NCBI GenBank assembly: GCA_900549015.1
Contig: URMH01000033.1
Coordinates: 1-28,742, forward strand
Origin: an uncultured Blautia sp.
Lineage (GTDB): Bacteria; Bacillota; Clostridia; Lachnospirales; Lachnospiraceae
Direction of reading: 5' to 3'
Length of the DNA stretch: 28,742 bases
Positions within the stretch are counted from its first letter, which is position 1. Every line of letters begins with the position of its first letter. The translations under genes were made by a program, and so were the position numbers. Below are positions 22,111 to 28,742 of this stretch, one piece after another. The notes beneath the pieces were generated by a model, which ran no database searches, had not been told where the DNA came from, and was given only the letters and a program-made list of their open reading frames with translations.

Positions 22111-23151
22111 CTAAGTTTTCTTATTTATCAGTGCGTCTATCTGAACCTTTAAGGTTTTAAGACTGTCTACTACATTTTCATAATCCATACGCTTCGGTCC
22201 GATGATTCCGATCGTTCCCCGCATTCCGGATCCAAGCTCATACGTGGCTGTTACCACGCTGCAGTCCCTCATGGTCTGAATGGGCATCTCGTCTCCGATG
22301 TATACCTGAACTCCCGTATTCTCCGTATCTGACATATGCTCCTTTACAAGATCTACAAGCTGCTGTTTTTCTTCAAAAGCGGAAATCAGCTCGCTTGCCT
22401 TTGTCTTGTCTGCAAGCTCCGGATACTTGAAAATATTGGTTGCTCCTGACGTATAGATTTCCATGTCTTCTTCATCCACATGAATGGTGTCCGCCACAGC
22501 GTCCAGAACTGTTGCCACTATATTGCTGTGCATTCCTGCCTGCTCTTTCAGCCTTGCTATCATTCCCAGGTTTATATCCTGTATGAGAACACCGTTTAAG
22601 TTTGTATTCAGAAGAAGATTCAGCTTGAGAATTGTCTGATCGTCCATCTCCTCATCTAAGTCGATGATCTGATTGCGGATCACATTGTTGTCGCTTACCA
22701 CAACAGCTACAAGCTGCAGGGGATTTACCCGGGAAAGCTGCACAAATTTCAGTTTGTTTCCGCTGTACTGAGGAACAGAAATCATAGTGGCGTAATTTGT
22801 ATTTGCCGCAAGGACTTTTGCCACCTGCTTTAACACCTTATCCATCTTGTCTGTCTTCTCAATCATCAGATCCCTGATTTCCGCAATCTCGTCTTCCTTC
22901 TCCTTCATCAGGGCGTCCACATAAAGGCGGTACCCTTTATCGGAAGGAATCCTTCCGGCAGATGTGTGCGGCTGTACAATATAGCCCATATCTGTCAGGT
23001 CAGACATCTCATTTCTTATGGTAGCAGAGCTGACATTTAAGTCTGCATATTTTGAAATGGTTCGTGAGCCCACCGGTTCTCCGGTTTCCATATAAGTCTT
23101 GATGATCGCCTTGAGGATTTTTCTCTTGCGCTCATCTAATTCCTTTTCCAC
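22111..23151 (-). CDS. hrcA: Heat-inducible transcription repressor HrcA
   Basis: This 346-residue protein has the N-terminal winged-helix DNA-binding domain (RKRKILKAIIKTYMETGEPVG, SKYADLNVSSATIRNEMSDL). HTSAGRIPSDKGYRLYV and a GAF-like domain with a C-terminal GTIGIIGPKRMDYENV follow. HrcA binds CIRCE elements and represses the class I heat-shock genes, with GroEL as its usual co-factor. A CIRCE lies 44 bases upstream, so it controls its own operon. The start is GTG at 23151 behind AAAGGAG with eight bases between; the open frame begins at an ATG at 23172 that has no good site. No groEL gene is in the window. Confidence 0.96.
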   Translation of the reverse strand: MEKELDERKRKILKAIIKTYMETGEPVGSRTISKYADLNVSSATIRNEMSDLTDMGYIVQPHTSAGRIPSDKGYRLYVDALMKEKEDEIAEIRDLMIEKTDKMDKVLKQVAKVLAANTNYATMISVPQYSGNKLKFVQLSRVNPLQLVAVVVSDNNVIRNQIIDLDEEMDDQTILKLNLLLNTNLNGVLIQDINLGMIARLKEQAGMHSNIVATVLDAVADTIHVDEEDMEIYTSGATNIFKYPELADKTKASELISAFEEKQQLVDLVKEHMSDTENTGVQVYIGDEMPIQTMRDCSVVTATYELGSGMRGTIGIIGPKRMDYENVVDSLKTLKVQIDALINKKT

Positions 23152-23194
23152 GTTCCCATCTCCTTTCTGCATTTTACTCTGTTATCTTTGATTG

Positions 23195-23221
23195 TTAGCA
23201 CTCATTTATATGGAGTGCTAA
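23195..23221. promoter_or_regulatory. CIRCE operator
   Basis: TTAGCACTC (23195-23203) and GAGTGCTAA (23213-23221) form a perfect nine-base inverted repeat with nine bases between, an exact match to the CIRCE consensus. It lies between the hrcA -10 and the start codon, so bound HrcA would block transcription. It is the only CIRCE in the window. Confidence 0.98.
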
Positions 23222-23234
23222 CATCTATGGTCTT

Positions 23235-23263
23235 AAGATAGCACTGTTATTTTCGTTTGTCAA
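23235..23263 (-). promoter_or_regulatory. Promoter of the hrcA operon
   Basis: On the minus strand a perfect TTGACA (23258-23263) is followed after 17 bases by TATCTT (23235-23240). The expected start site near 23228 lies just upstream of CIRCE. This is a housekeeping promoter under HrcA control, as in other Firmicutes. Confidence 0.85.
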
Positions 23264-23329
23264 TATCTTTCACAAATTTTCCTGAAAAAATTAACATCTC
23301 CTAAAAAGAACCCTGCGGCGCGTTTCCTC

Positions 23330-23359
23330 AAAAAAACCGGGCTGTTTGTCACAGTCCGG
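23330..23359 (-). terminator. Terminator of the ilv-ser operon
   Basis: On the minus strand CCGGACTGT pairs with ACAGCCCGG (one mismatch) around a five-base loop and is followed by seven T residues. It begins about seven bases after the serA stop and ends the ilvD-ilvB-serC-serA unit before the hrcA promoter. Confidence 0.88.
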
Positions 23360-23366
23360 CATTTTT

Positions 23367-24530
23367 TTATTTTATTACTCTTACCTTAGCAACTCCGTCA
23401 ATGGATTTCAGCTCCGCAAGAGCCTCTTTTGACGCTGCGCTTTCCAGGTCAAGAAGGGTGTAGGCAAATTCGCCCTTACTTTTGTTTGTCATATCTGCAA
23501 TGTTGATTCCTTCGCTTCCGAGAACCTTTGTCACCTGGCTTATCATATTGGGGATATTTCTATGGGTGATGGCAATCCTTCCCACTGCAACGCATTTGCC
23601 CATATCACAGTTTGGGAAGTTTACGGAATTTTTAATATTTCCGTTCTCCAGAAAATCCTTTAATTCCTTTACTGCCATTACCGCGCAGTTTTCCTCAGAT
23701 TCTTCAGTGGAGGCGCCAAGATGGGGCGTTACAAGGATTCCCTCTCTTCCTGCCACTGTTGGATTCGCAAAATCCGTCACATATTTTTTTACTTTTCCCT
23801 GGTCCAGCGCTTCAATCAGCGCTTCCTCATCTACAAGAAGGTCTCTTGCAAAATTAAGGAGTACCACACCGTCTTTCATCTTATTGAAAGCTTCTTTATT
23901 AATCATCTTTTTTGTGCTGTCAAGAAGCGGCACATGAATGGTAATATAATCGCACTGGGAATAAATCTCGTCCAGAGTTTTGCTGTGGTGTATGGTACGG
24001 GAAAGATTCCAGGCTGCGTCAATGGATATGTACGGGTCGTATCCATATACGTCCATGCCAAGACCGGAAGCTGCGTTTGCTACCATTGCGCCGATTGCGC
24101 CAAGTCCGATGATTCCCAGCTTCTTTCCGCTTATCTCGCAGCCGGCAAACTGTTTTTTCTGTTTTTCCGCCAGCTTGTCAATATCTTCTTTGTCCTTTTC
24201 CTCTTTTACCCATTCGATGCCGCCTACAATATCTCTTGATGCAAGAAGCATTCCTGCAAGAACCAGCTCTTTTACGCCGTTTGCATTTGCGCCCGGCGTA
24301 TTAAATACTACGATTCCTTTTTCCGCGCATTCTTTTACGGGAATATTATTGACTCCTGCCCCGGCTCTTGCAATGGCGCAGATATTTTCCGTAAGCTCCA
24401 TATCGTGCATTTTTGCGCTTCGCACAAGAATAGCATCGCAGTCCTTTACTTCCTCTGTATTTTTATATTCTTCACCAAAAAGCGACAGTCCTTTTTCCGC
24501 AATAGGATTGAGGCAGTGATACTGAAACAT
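23367..24530 (-). CDS. serA: D-3-phosphoglycerate dehydrogenase-like protein with ACT domain
   Basis: This 387-residue 2-hydroxyacid dehydrogenase has the NAD-binding Rossmann motif GIIGLGAIGAMV (139-150), NTPGANANGV near 77, catalytic Arg in NFARD (229) and His in TPHLGAS (270). A C-terminal ACT domain spans about 318-387. It would oxidise 3-phosphoglycerate to 3-phosphohydroxypyruvate, the first step of serine synthesis, and the ACT domain suggests feedback control. The segment before the catalytic His is short (DFANPTVAGREG) and the usual catalytic Glu of this family is not at its normal place (see finding). It overlaps serC by one base (TAATG), and the pairing with serC supports the role. 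The closing terminator is seven bases away. Confidence 0.85.
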   Translation of the reverse strand: MFQYHCLNPIAEKGLSLFGEEYKNTEEVKDCDAILVRSAKMHDMELTENICAIARAGAGVNNIPVKECAEKGIVVFNTPGANANGVKELVLAGMLLASRDIVGGIEWVKEEKDKEDIDKLAEKQKKQFAGCEISGKKLGIIGLGAIGAMVANAASGLGMDVYGYDPYISIDAAWNLSRTIHHSKTLDEIYSQCDYITIHVPLLDSTKKMINKEAFNKMKDGVVLLNFARDLLVDEEALIEALDQGKVKKYVTDFANPTVAGREGILVTPHLGASTEESEENCAVMAVKELKDFLENGNIKNSVNFPNCDMGKCVAVGRIAITHRNIPNMISQVTKVLGSEGINIADMTNKSKGEFAYTLLDLESAASKEALAELKSIDGVAKVRVIK

Positions 24531-25612
24531 TACGCATTCGCCTCCTCAAATTTTTTCATAAAATCTACAAGCGCCTCCACGCCTTCTTTCGGCATGGCAT
24601 TGTAAATGCTGGCGCGCATACCGCCCACGCTTCTGTGTCCTTTTAAGTTCACAAGCCCTGCTTCTGCAGCCTCTTTTACAAATTTTGCGTCCATCTCCTT
24701 ATCGCCCGTCACAAAGGGAACATTCATAAGGGAACGGTCTTTTGGAACTACAGTTCCCTTAAAAAGCTTGCTGCCGTCAAGAAAATCATAAAGGATTTTT
24801 GCCTTTTCCTCATTTCTTTTTTTCATTTCAGAAAGGCCGCCCATTGCTTTTAACCACTTAAACACCTTTCCGCACATATAAATGCAGTAGGCGTTCGGCG
24901 TATTATAAAGAGAGCCTGCGTCTGCATGTGTTTTATAAGTAAGCATGGTTGGCGTTCCCGGAAGAACGTCCTCTGTAATTAAATCCTCGCGTATGATCAC
25001 AATGACCATGCCTGCCGGTCCGATGTTTTTCTGGACGCCGCCGTAGATAATCCCGTATCTGCTTACATCAACAGGCTCGGATAAAAAGCAGGAGGATACG
25101 TCTGCCACCAGAGTTTTTCCCTTTGTATCGGGAAGTTCCTTAAATTTTGTTCCGTAGATGGTATTATTCTCACAGATATATACATAATCTGCGTCCGGGC
25201 TTACAGGAAGGTCACTGCAGTCCGGAATATAGGAAAAAGTTTTGTCCTCCGAGGAGGCAATTTTATTTGCCTTTCCGTATTTCTGCGCTTCCTGGTAGGC
25301 TTTTTTCGCCCATTGTCCTGTAACAATATAATCCGCCACTTTATTTTTCATAAGGTTCATAGGAATCATGGCAAACTGCTGAGAAGCGCCGCCCTGAAGA
25401 AACAGTACCTTATAATTATCCGGAATTTCCATCAGCTCACGAAGGTCTTTCTCCGCTTCGTCTATAATCTGCTGAAATGTGCTGCTTCTGTGGCTCATTT
25501 CCATCACAGACATTCCCGTTCCTTTATAATCCATCATCTCCTCTGCCGCTTCCCGCAAAACTGCTTCCGGAAGCACGGCAGGACCTGCTGAAAAATTATA
25601 TACTCTTCCCAT
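24530..25612 (-). CDS. serC: Phosphoserine aminotransferase
   Basis: This 360-residue PLP enzyme starts MGRVYNFSAGPAVLPEAVLR and contains MEMSHRSSTF and FLQGGASQQF. The Schiff-base lysine is at about 195 in YGGVQKNIGPAG, and the HRSVGGMRASIYNAMP region lies near the C-terminus. All are typical of SerC, which converts 3-phosphohydroxypyruvate and glutamate to phosphoserine. Its start lies 17 bases inside the end of ilvB, and its stop overlaps the serA start, so it is tightly coupled to both neighbours. No gene for phosphoserine phosphatase (serB) is in the window. Confidence 0.96.
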   Translation of the reverse strand: MGRVYNFSAGPAVLPEAVLREAAEEMMDYKGTGMSVMEMSHRSSTFQQIIDEAEKDLRELMEIPDNYKVLFLQGGASQQFAMIPMNLMKNKVADYIVTGQWAKKAYQEAQKYGKANKIASSEDKTFSYIPDCSDLPVSPDADYVYICENNTIYGTKFKELPDTKGKTLVADVSSCFLSEPVDVSRYGIIYGGVQKNIGPAGMVIVIIREDLITEDVLPGTPTMLTYKTHADAGSLYNTPNAYCIYMCGKVFKWLKAMGGLSEMKKRNEEKAKILYDFLDGSKLFKGTVVPKDRSLMNVPFVTGDKEMDAKFVKEAAEAGLVNLKGHRSVGGMRASIYNAMPKEGVEALVDFMKKFEEANA

Positions 25613-27287
25613 CTCTCTTCATATCCTCCTCGTCAAATACATCGTCAATATTTGCGCCTGCCGGTACCATAGGAAATACACTTAAATCCTGATCGATCCA
25701 GCAGTCGAGAACTACTGTACCTTTTGATGCAAGGGCCTTTTTAAGAGCCGGCTCCACCTCTTCTTTCTTAGTTACGCGGATTCCTTCTGCTCCCATAGCT
25801 TCTGCAAGCTTCACAAAATCCACATTGTCATTTAAGATAGTATGGGAATATCTGTGGTCGTAGAACAACGTCTGCCACTGGCGGACCATTCCCAGTACAT
25901 GATTGTTCAGTACAATTTCAATTAACTGATTGCCGCTTCTCACAGAAGTTGCAATCTCGTTCATATTCATTCGGAAACAGCCGTCTCCCGCGATATTTAC
26001 AACTGTCTTATCCGGTCTTCCCATTTTTGCTCCGATTGCTGCGCCAAGACCATATCCCATTGTTCCAAGACCGCCAGACGTAAGAAGCGTTCTCGGAGTT
26101 TTATATTTATAATACTGTGCCGCCCACATCTGGTTCTGCCCAACCTCTGTGCTGATAATGGCATCTCCCTTTGTAAGCTCGTACAGTTTTTCAATTACAT
26201 ACGGGCCTGTAAGCTGAGATTCATCGTAACAGAGCGGATACTTCTTTTTCATTTCCATAATATGTGCAACCCACTCCGAGTGATTCTGTGCGGGAATCTT
26301 TTCAAGAAGCCTTCTTAACACTTCTTTTAAATCTCCTTCAATATAGGCATCCACATATACATTTTTATTAATTTCTGCCGCATCCACATCAATCTGAATG
26401 ATTTTTGCATTTTTTGCAAAAGTATCTGCATTTCCCGTTACACGGTCGCTGAATCTTGCACCAAGCACAATTAAAAGATCGCATTGGCTTACCCCAAGAT
26501 TTGATGTTTTTGTCCCGTGCATTCCAAGCATTCCTGTATACATAGGATCTTCCCCGGAAAATGCGCCTTTTCCCATAAGACTGTCACACACCGGAGCCTG
26601 GATTCTTGCGGAAAGCTCTGCAATTTCCCCGGAAGCCCCGGAAATTACTCCGCCTCCTCCAACGAAAATAAACGGTTTCTCTGCCTTGTTGATCAGAGAT
26701 GCAGCCTGCTCAATGTCTTCTTTTCTTATATCCTTTGTTTCTCTTGTCACAGTTGCAGGACGGTGAGGAATATATTCATATTTTGCGGCGGTCACATCCT
26801 TTGTCACATCTACGAGAACAGGACCGGGACGTCCGCTTTTCGCAATTAAAAAAGCCTTTCTGATCGTATCAGCCAGCTTTGTTACATCTTTTACAATGTA
26901 GCTGTGTTTTGTCACAGGCATTACAATTCCCGCAATATCCACCTCCTGGAAAGAGTCCTTTCCAAGAAGTGATTTTCCTACATTTGCAGTAATCGCAACA
27001 ATAGGAACAGAATCCATAAATGCAGTTGCAATTCCTGTTACAAGGTTGGTAGCACCCGGTCCTGAAGTTGCCATGCAGACTCCTACTTTTCCGGTTGCCC
27101 GCGCGTATCCGTCTGCAGCATGGGCAGCACCCTGCTCATGAGACGTAAGCACATGGGTAATCTCATCCTTATATTCATAAAGAGCATCGTATACATTTAA
27201 AATTGCTCCTCCGGGGTATCCAAAAACCGTGTCCACACCCTGTTCTTTCAGACATTCTACAATTATCTGCGCACCTGTCAGTTCCAT
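25596..27287 (-). CDS. ilvB: Acetolactate synthase large (catalytic) subunit
   Basis: This 563-residue ThDP enzyme has GYPGGAILNVYDAL, the catalytic Glu at about 51 in HEQGAAHAADGYARATG, and ATSGPGATNLVTG. The diphosphate-binding motif begins GDGCFRMNMNEI. Together these identify the biosynthetic enzyme that condenses pyruvate to acetolactate, or with 2-ketobutyrate, in valine, leucine and isoleucine synthesis. The FAD-domain and length are typical of IlvB rather than catabolic AlsS. The regulatory small subunit gene ilvN, which normally follows, is missing: serC starts within the end of this gene. The ATG has AGGAGG seven bases upstream and lies 12 bases after ilvD. Confidence 0.95.
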   Translation of the reverse strand: MELTGAQIIVECLKEQGVDTVFGYPGGAILNVYDALYEYKDEITHVLTSHEQGAAHAADGYARATGKVGVCMATSGPGATNLVTGIATAFMDSVPIVAITANVGKSLLGKDSFQEVDIAGIVMPVTKHSYIVKDVTKLADTIRKAFLIAKSGRPGPVLVDVTKDVTAAKYEYIPHRPATVTRETKDIRKEDIEQAASLINKAEKPFIFVGGGGVISGASGEIAELSARIQAPVCDSLMGKGAFSGEDPMYTGMLGMHGTKTSNLGVSQCDLLIVLGARFSDRVTGNADTFAKNAKIIQIDVDAAEINKNVYVDAYIEGDLKEVLRRLLEKIPAQNHSEWVAHIMEMKKKYPLCYDESQLTGPYVIEKLYELTKGDAIISTEVGQNQMWAAQYYKYKTPRTLLTSGGLGTMGYGLGAAIGAKMGRPDKTVVNIAGDGCFRMNMNEIATSVRSGNQLIEIVLNNHVLGMVRQWQTLFYDHRYSHTILNDNVDFVKLAEAMGAEGIRVTKKEEVEPALKKALASKGTVVLDCWIDQDLSVFPMVPAGANIDDVFDEEDMKRDGKSI

Positions 27288-27299
27288 ATCATCTCCTCC

Positions 27300-28742
27300 T
27301 TATTTTGATTTTGGCACTTCCAGAATAGCTCCTCTGTTTCCTGAGGTTACCATTGCTGCATATCTTGCAAGGTAGCCGGTTGTTACCTTCGGTTCTCTCG
27401 GCTGCCATTTTTCTTTTCGTTTCGCCATTTCCTCATCTGATACTTTGATTTCCAGTTTGAGATTTGGAATATCAATGGAAATCATGTCTCCCTCCTCCAC
27501 AAGGGCAATCGGTCCTCCCACTGCCGCCTCCGGGGAAACATGACCGATGGAAGCTCCTCTTGACGCTCCGCTGAATCTTCCGTCTGTGATAAGGGCTACG
27601 GAAGAACCAAGTCCCATGCCTGCGATGGCAGAAGTAGGATTTAACATCTCTCTCATTCCCGGACCGCCTTTCGGTCCTTCGTAGCGGATTACCACTACAT
27701 CTCCTGCAACGATTTTTCCGCCTTTAATTGCCGCTATTGCGTCCTCTTCACAGTCAAACACTCTTGCCGGTCCCTCATGGACCATCATCTCCTCCACAAC
27801 TGCAGAACGTTTTACAACGCCTCCATCAGGAGCAAGGTTTCCTTTTAAAACTGCAAGACCACCTGTTACGCTGTATGGATTTTCCAAAGGACGGATAACC
27901 TCCGGATTTTTATTTACACAGTCTTTGATGTTTTCTCCCACTGTTTTTCCTGTAACTGTCATACACTCTGTATGAAGAAGTCCTTTTTTATTCAGCTCGT
28001 TCATTACCGCATATACGCCGCCGGCTTCATTTAAGTCTTCCATATAAGTAGGACCTGCCGGAGCAAGATGACAGAGGTTCGGTGTTTTTTCGCTGATTTC
28101 ATTTGCAAAGCTTATATCAAAATCCATTCCGATTTCATGAGCGATAGCCGGAAGATGGAGCATACTGTTTGTAGAACAGCCAAGAGCCATATCCACTGTC
28201 AAAGCATTCAAAATTGCCTCTTCTGTCATAATGTCTCTTGGGCGGATATTTCTTCTGTACATTTCCATTACCTGCATACCTGCATGTTTTGCAAGACGGA
28301 TTCTCTCGGAATAAACTGCCGGAATGGTTCCGTTGCCTTTAAGTCCCATTCCCAGAACCTCAGTTAAACAGTTCATACTGTTTGCAGTATACATACCAGA
28401 GCAGGAGCCGCATGTCGGGCATGTCTTGTTTTCGTACTCGCAGAGACCTTCCTCTGAAAGATTTCCCGCTGCATAGGCGCCTACTGCCTCAAACATACTG
28501 GAAAGGCTTGTTTTATGTCCGTCTACCCTTCCTGCAAGCATGGGACCGCCGCTTACAAACACAGTCGGTACATTGATCCTTGCCGCTGCCATTAAAAGCC
28601 CCGGCACATTCTTATCACAGTTTGGAACCATAACAAGAGCGTCAAACTGATGTGCCATTGCCATCGCCTCTGTGGAATCCGCAATCAAATCTCTTGTAAC
28701 AAGGGAATACTTCATTCCGATATGTCCCATTGCAATTCCATC
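27300..28742 (-). CDS. ilvD: Dihydroxy-acid dehydratase (partial, N-terminus beyond the window)
   Basis: The visible 480 residues, read from the right edge, begin DGIAMGHIGMKYSL. They include the Fe-S cysteine motif VPNCDKNVPGLL and the second cluster segment CPTCGSCSGMYTANSMNCL. LGCSTNSMLHLPAI and GGVVKRSAV follow, and the C-terminus is GNRGAILEVPKSK. This enzyme uses an iron-sulfur cluster to dehydrate 2,3-dihydroxy acids to 2-keto acids in valine and isoleucine synthesis. Full-length enzymes are about 555 residues, so roughly 75 N-terminal residues lie outside. A methionine at 28730 is internal, not the start. It is the first visible gene of an operon with ilvB, serC and serA. Confidence 0.97.
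   Translation of the reverse strand, partial: DGIAMGHIGMKYSLVTRDLIADSTEAMAMAHQFDALVMVPNCDKNVPGLLMAAARINVPTVFVSGGPMLAGRVDGHKTSLSSMFEAVGAYAAGNLSEEGLCEYENKTCPTCGSCSGMYTANSMNCLTEVLGMGLKGNGTIPAVYSERIRLAKHAGMQVMEMYRRNIRPRDIMTEEAILNALTVDMALGCSTNSMLHLPAIAHEIGMDFDISFANEISEKTPNLCHLAPAGPTYMEDLNEAGGVYAVMNELNKKGLLHTECMTVTGKTVGENIKDCVNKNPEVIRPLENPYSVTGGLAVLKGNLAPDGGVVKRSAVVEEMMVHEGPARVFDCEEDAIAAIKGGKIVAGDVVVIRYEGPKGGPGMREMLNPTSAIAGMGLGSSVALITDGRFSGASRGASIGHVSPEAAVGGPIALVEEGDMISIDIPNLKLEIKVSDEEMAKRKEKWQPREPKVTTGYLARYAAMVTSGNRGAILEVPKSK

Noticed and set aside
1..28742. CRISPR arrays, tRNA, rRNA, insertion sequences, phage or toxin-antitoxin genes
   Set aside because: No regular repeats, tRNA-like cloverleaf, transposase, integrase or paired small toxin genes were seen on either strand.

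Overview
The window is a chromosomal segment of an anaerobic, spore-forming, low-to-mid GC Firmicute, most likely a Lachnospiraceae (Blautia/Dorea/Ruminococcus-type gut Clostridia). This rests on gene content and order (HrcA-GrpE-DnaK-DnaJ with CIRCE, MtaB, IreB, RuvX, DUF1292, RNase J, TrmR, U32 protease), a sigma-K gene without a pro-sequence, strong GGAGG ribosome binding sites, and GTG/TTG starts. Genus cannot be fixed from the sequence alone. No tRNA, rRNA, CRISPR array, insertion sequence or phage gene was seen. Coding density is very high and no gene-free stretch exceeds 300 bases.

Layout, left to right (almost everything is on the minus strand, so transcription runs right to left). 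1-1172: start of the alpha ribosomal operon (rpmJ, rpsM, partial rpsK) with its own promoter, a promoter-proximal dyad and a 296-base, hairpin-rich rpmJ-rpsM spacer. 1173-3341: hflK-hflC, two SPFH membrane proteins, preceded by a long terminator-like hairpin. 3342-5238: asparaginase plus a ribokinase-family kinase. 5371-6000 (+): sigma-K, divergent from asparaginase. 6046-12968: a nine-gene unit, mtaB-ireB-ruvX-DUF1292-rnj-ylbF-like-mltG-like-trmR-U32. 13119-13355 (+): a small HPr-like protein that lacks the phosphorylatable histidine. 13420-18186: PAP2 phosphatase-prmA-rsmE-cysteine desulfurase-thiI. 18309-23151: hrcA-grpE-dnaK-dnaJ with CIRCE, closed by a terminator. 23367-28742: ilvD (partial)-ilvB-serC-serA.

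How the genes work together. The theme of the centre is RNA modification and protein quality control. MtaB makes ms2t6A37, the U32 protein and TrmR probably make (m)o5U34, ThiI with its desulfurase makes s4U8, RsmE methylates 16S rRNA, PrmA methylates L11 and RNase J processes and decays RNA. The heat-shock unit is controlled by HrcA at CIRCE. The right end couples branched-chain amino acid and serine synthesis in one overlapping operon.

No convincing wholly new system was found. The best leads are regulatory or degenerate-protein features: the structured rpmJ-rpsM spacer, the hflK leader hairpin, the His-less HPr, the MltG-like protein without a catalytic domain, and a SerA-like dehydrogenase that seems to lack the usual catalytic glutamate.
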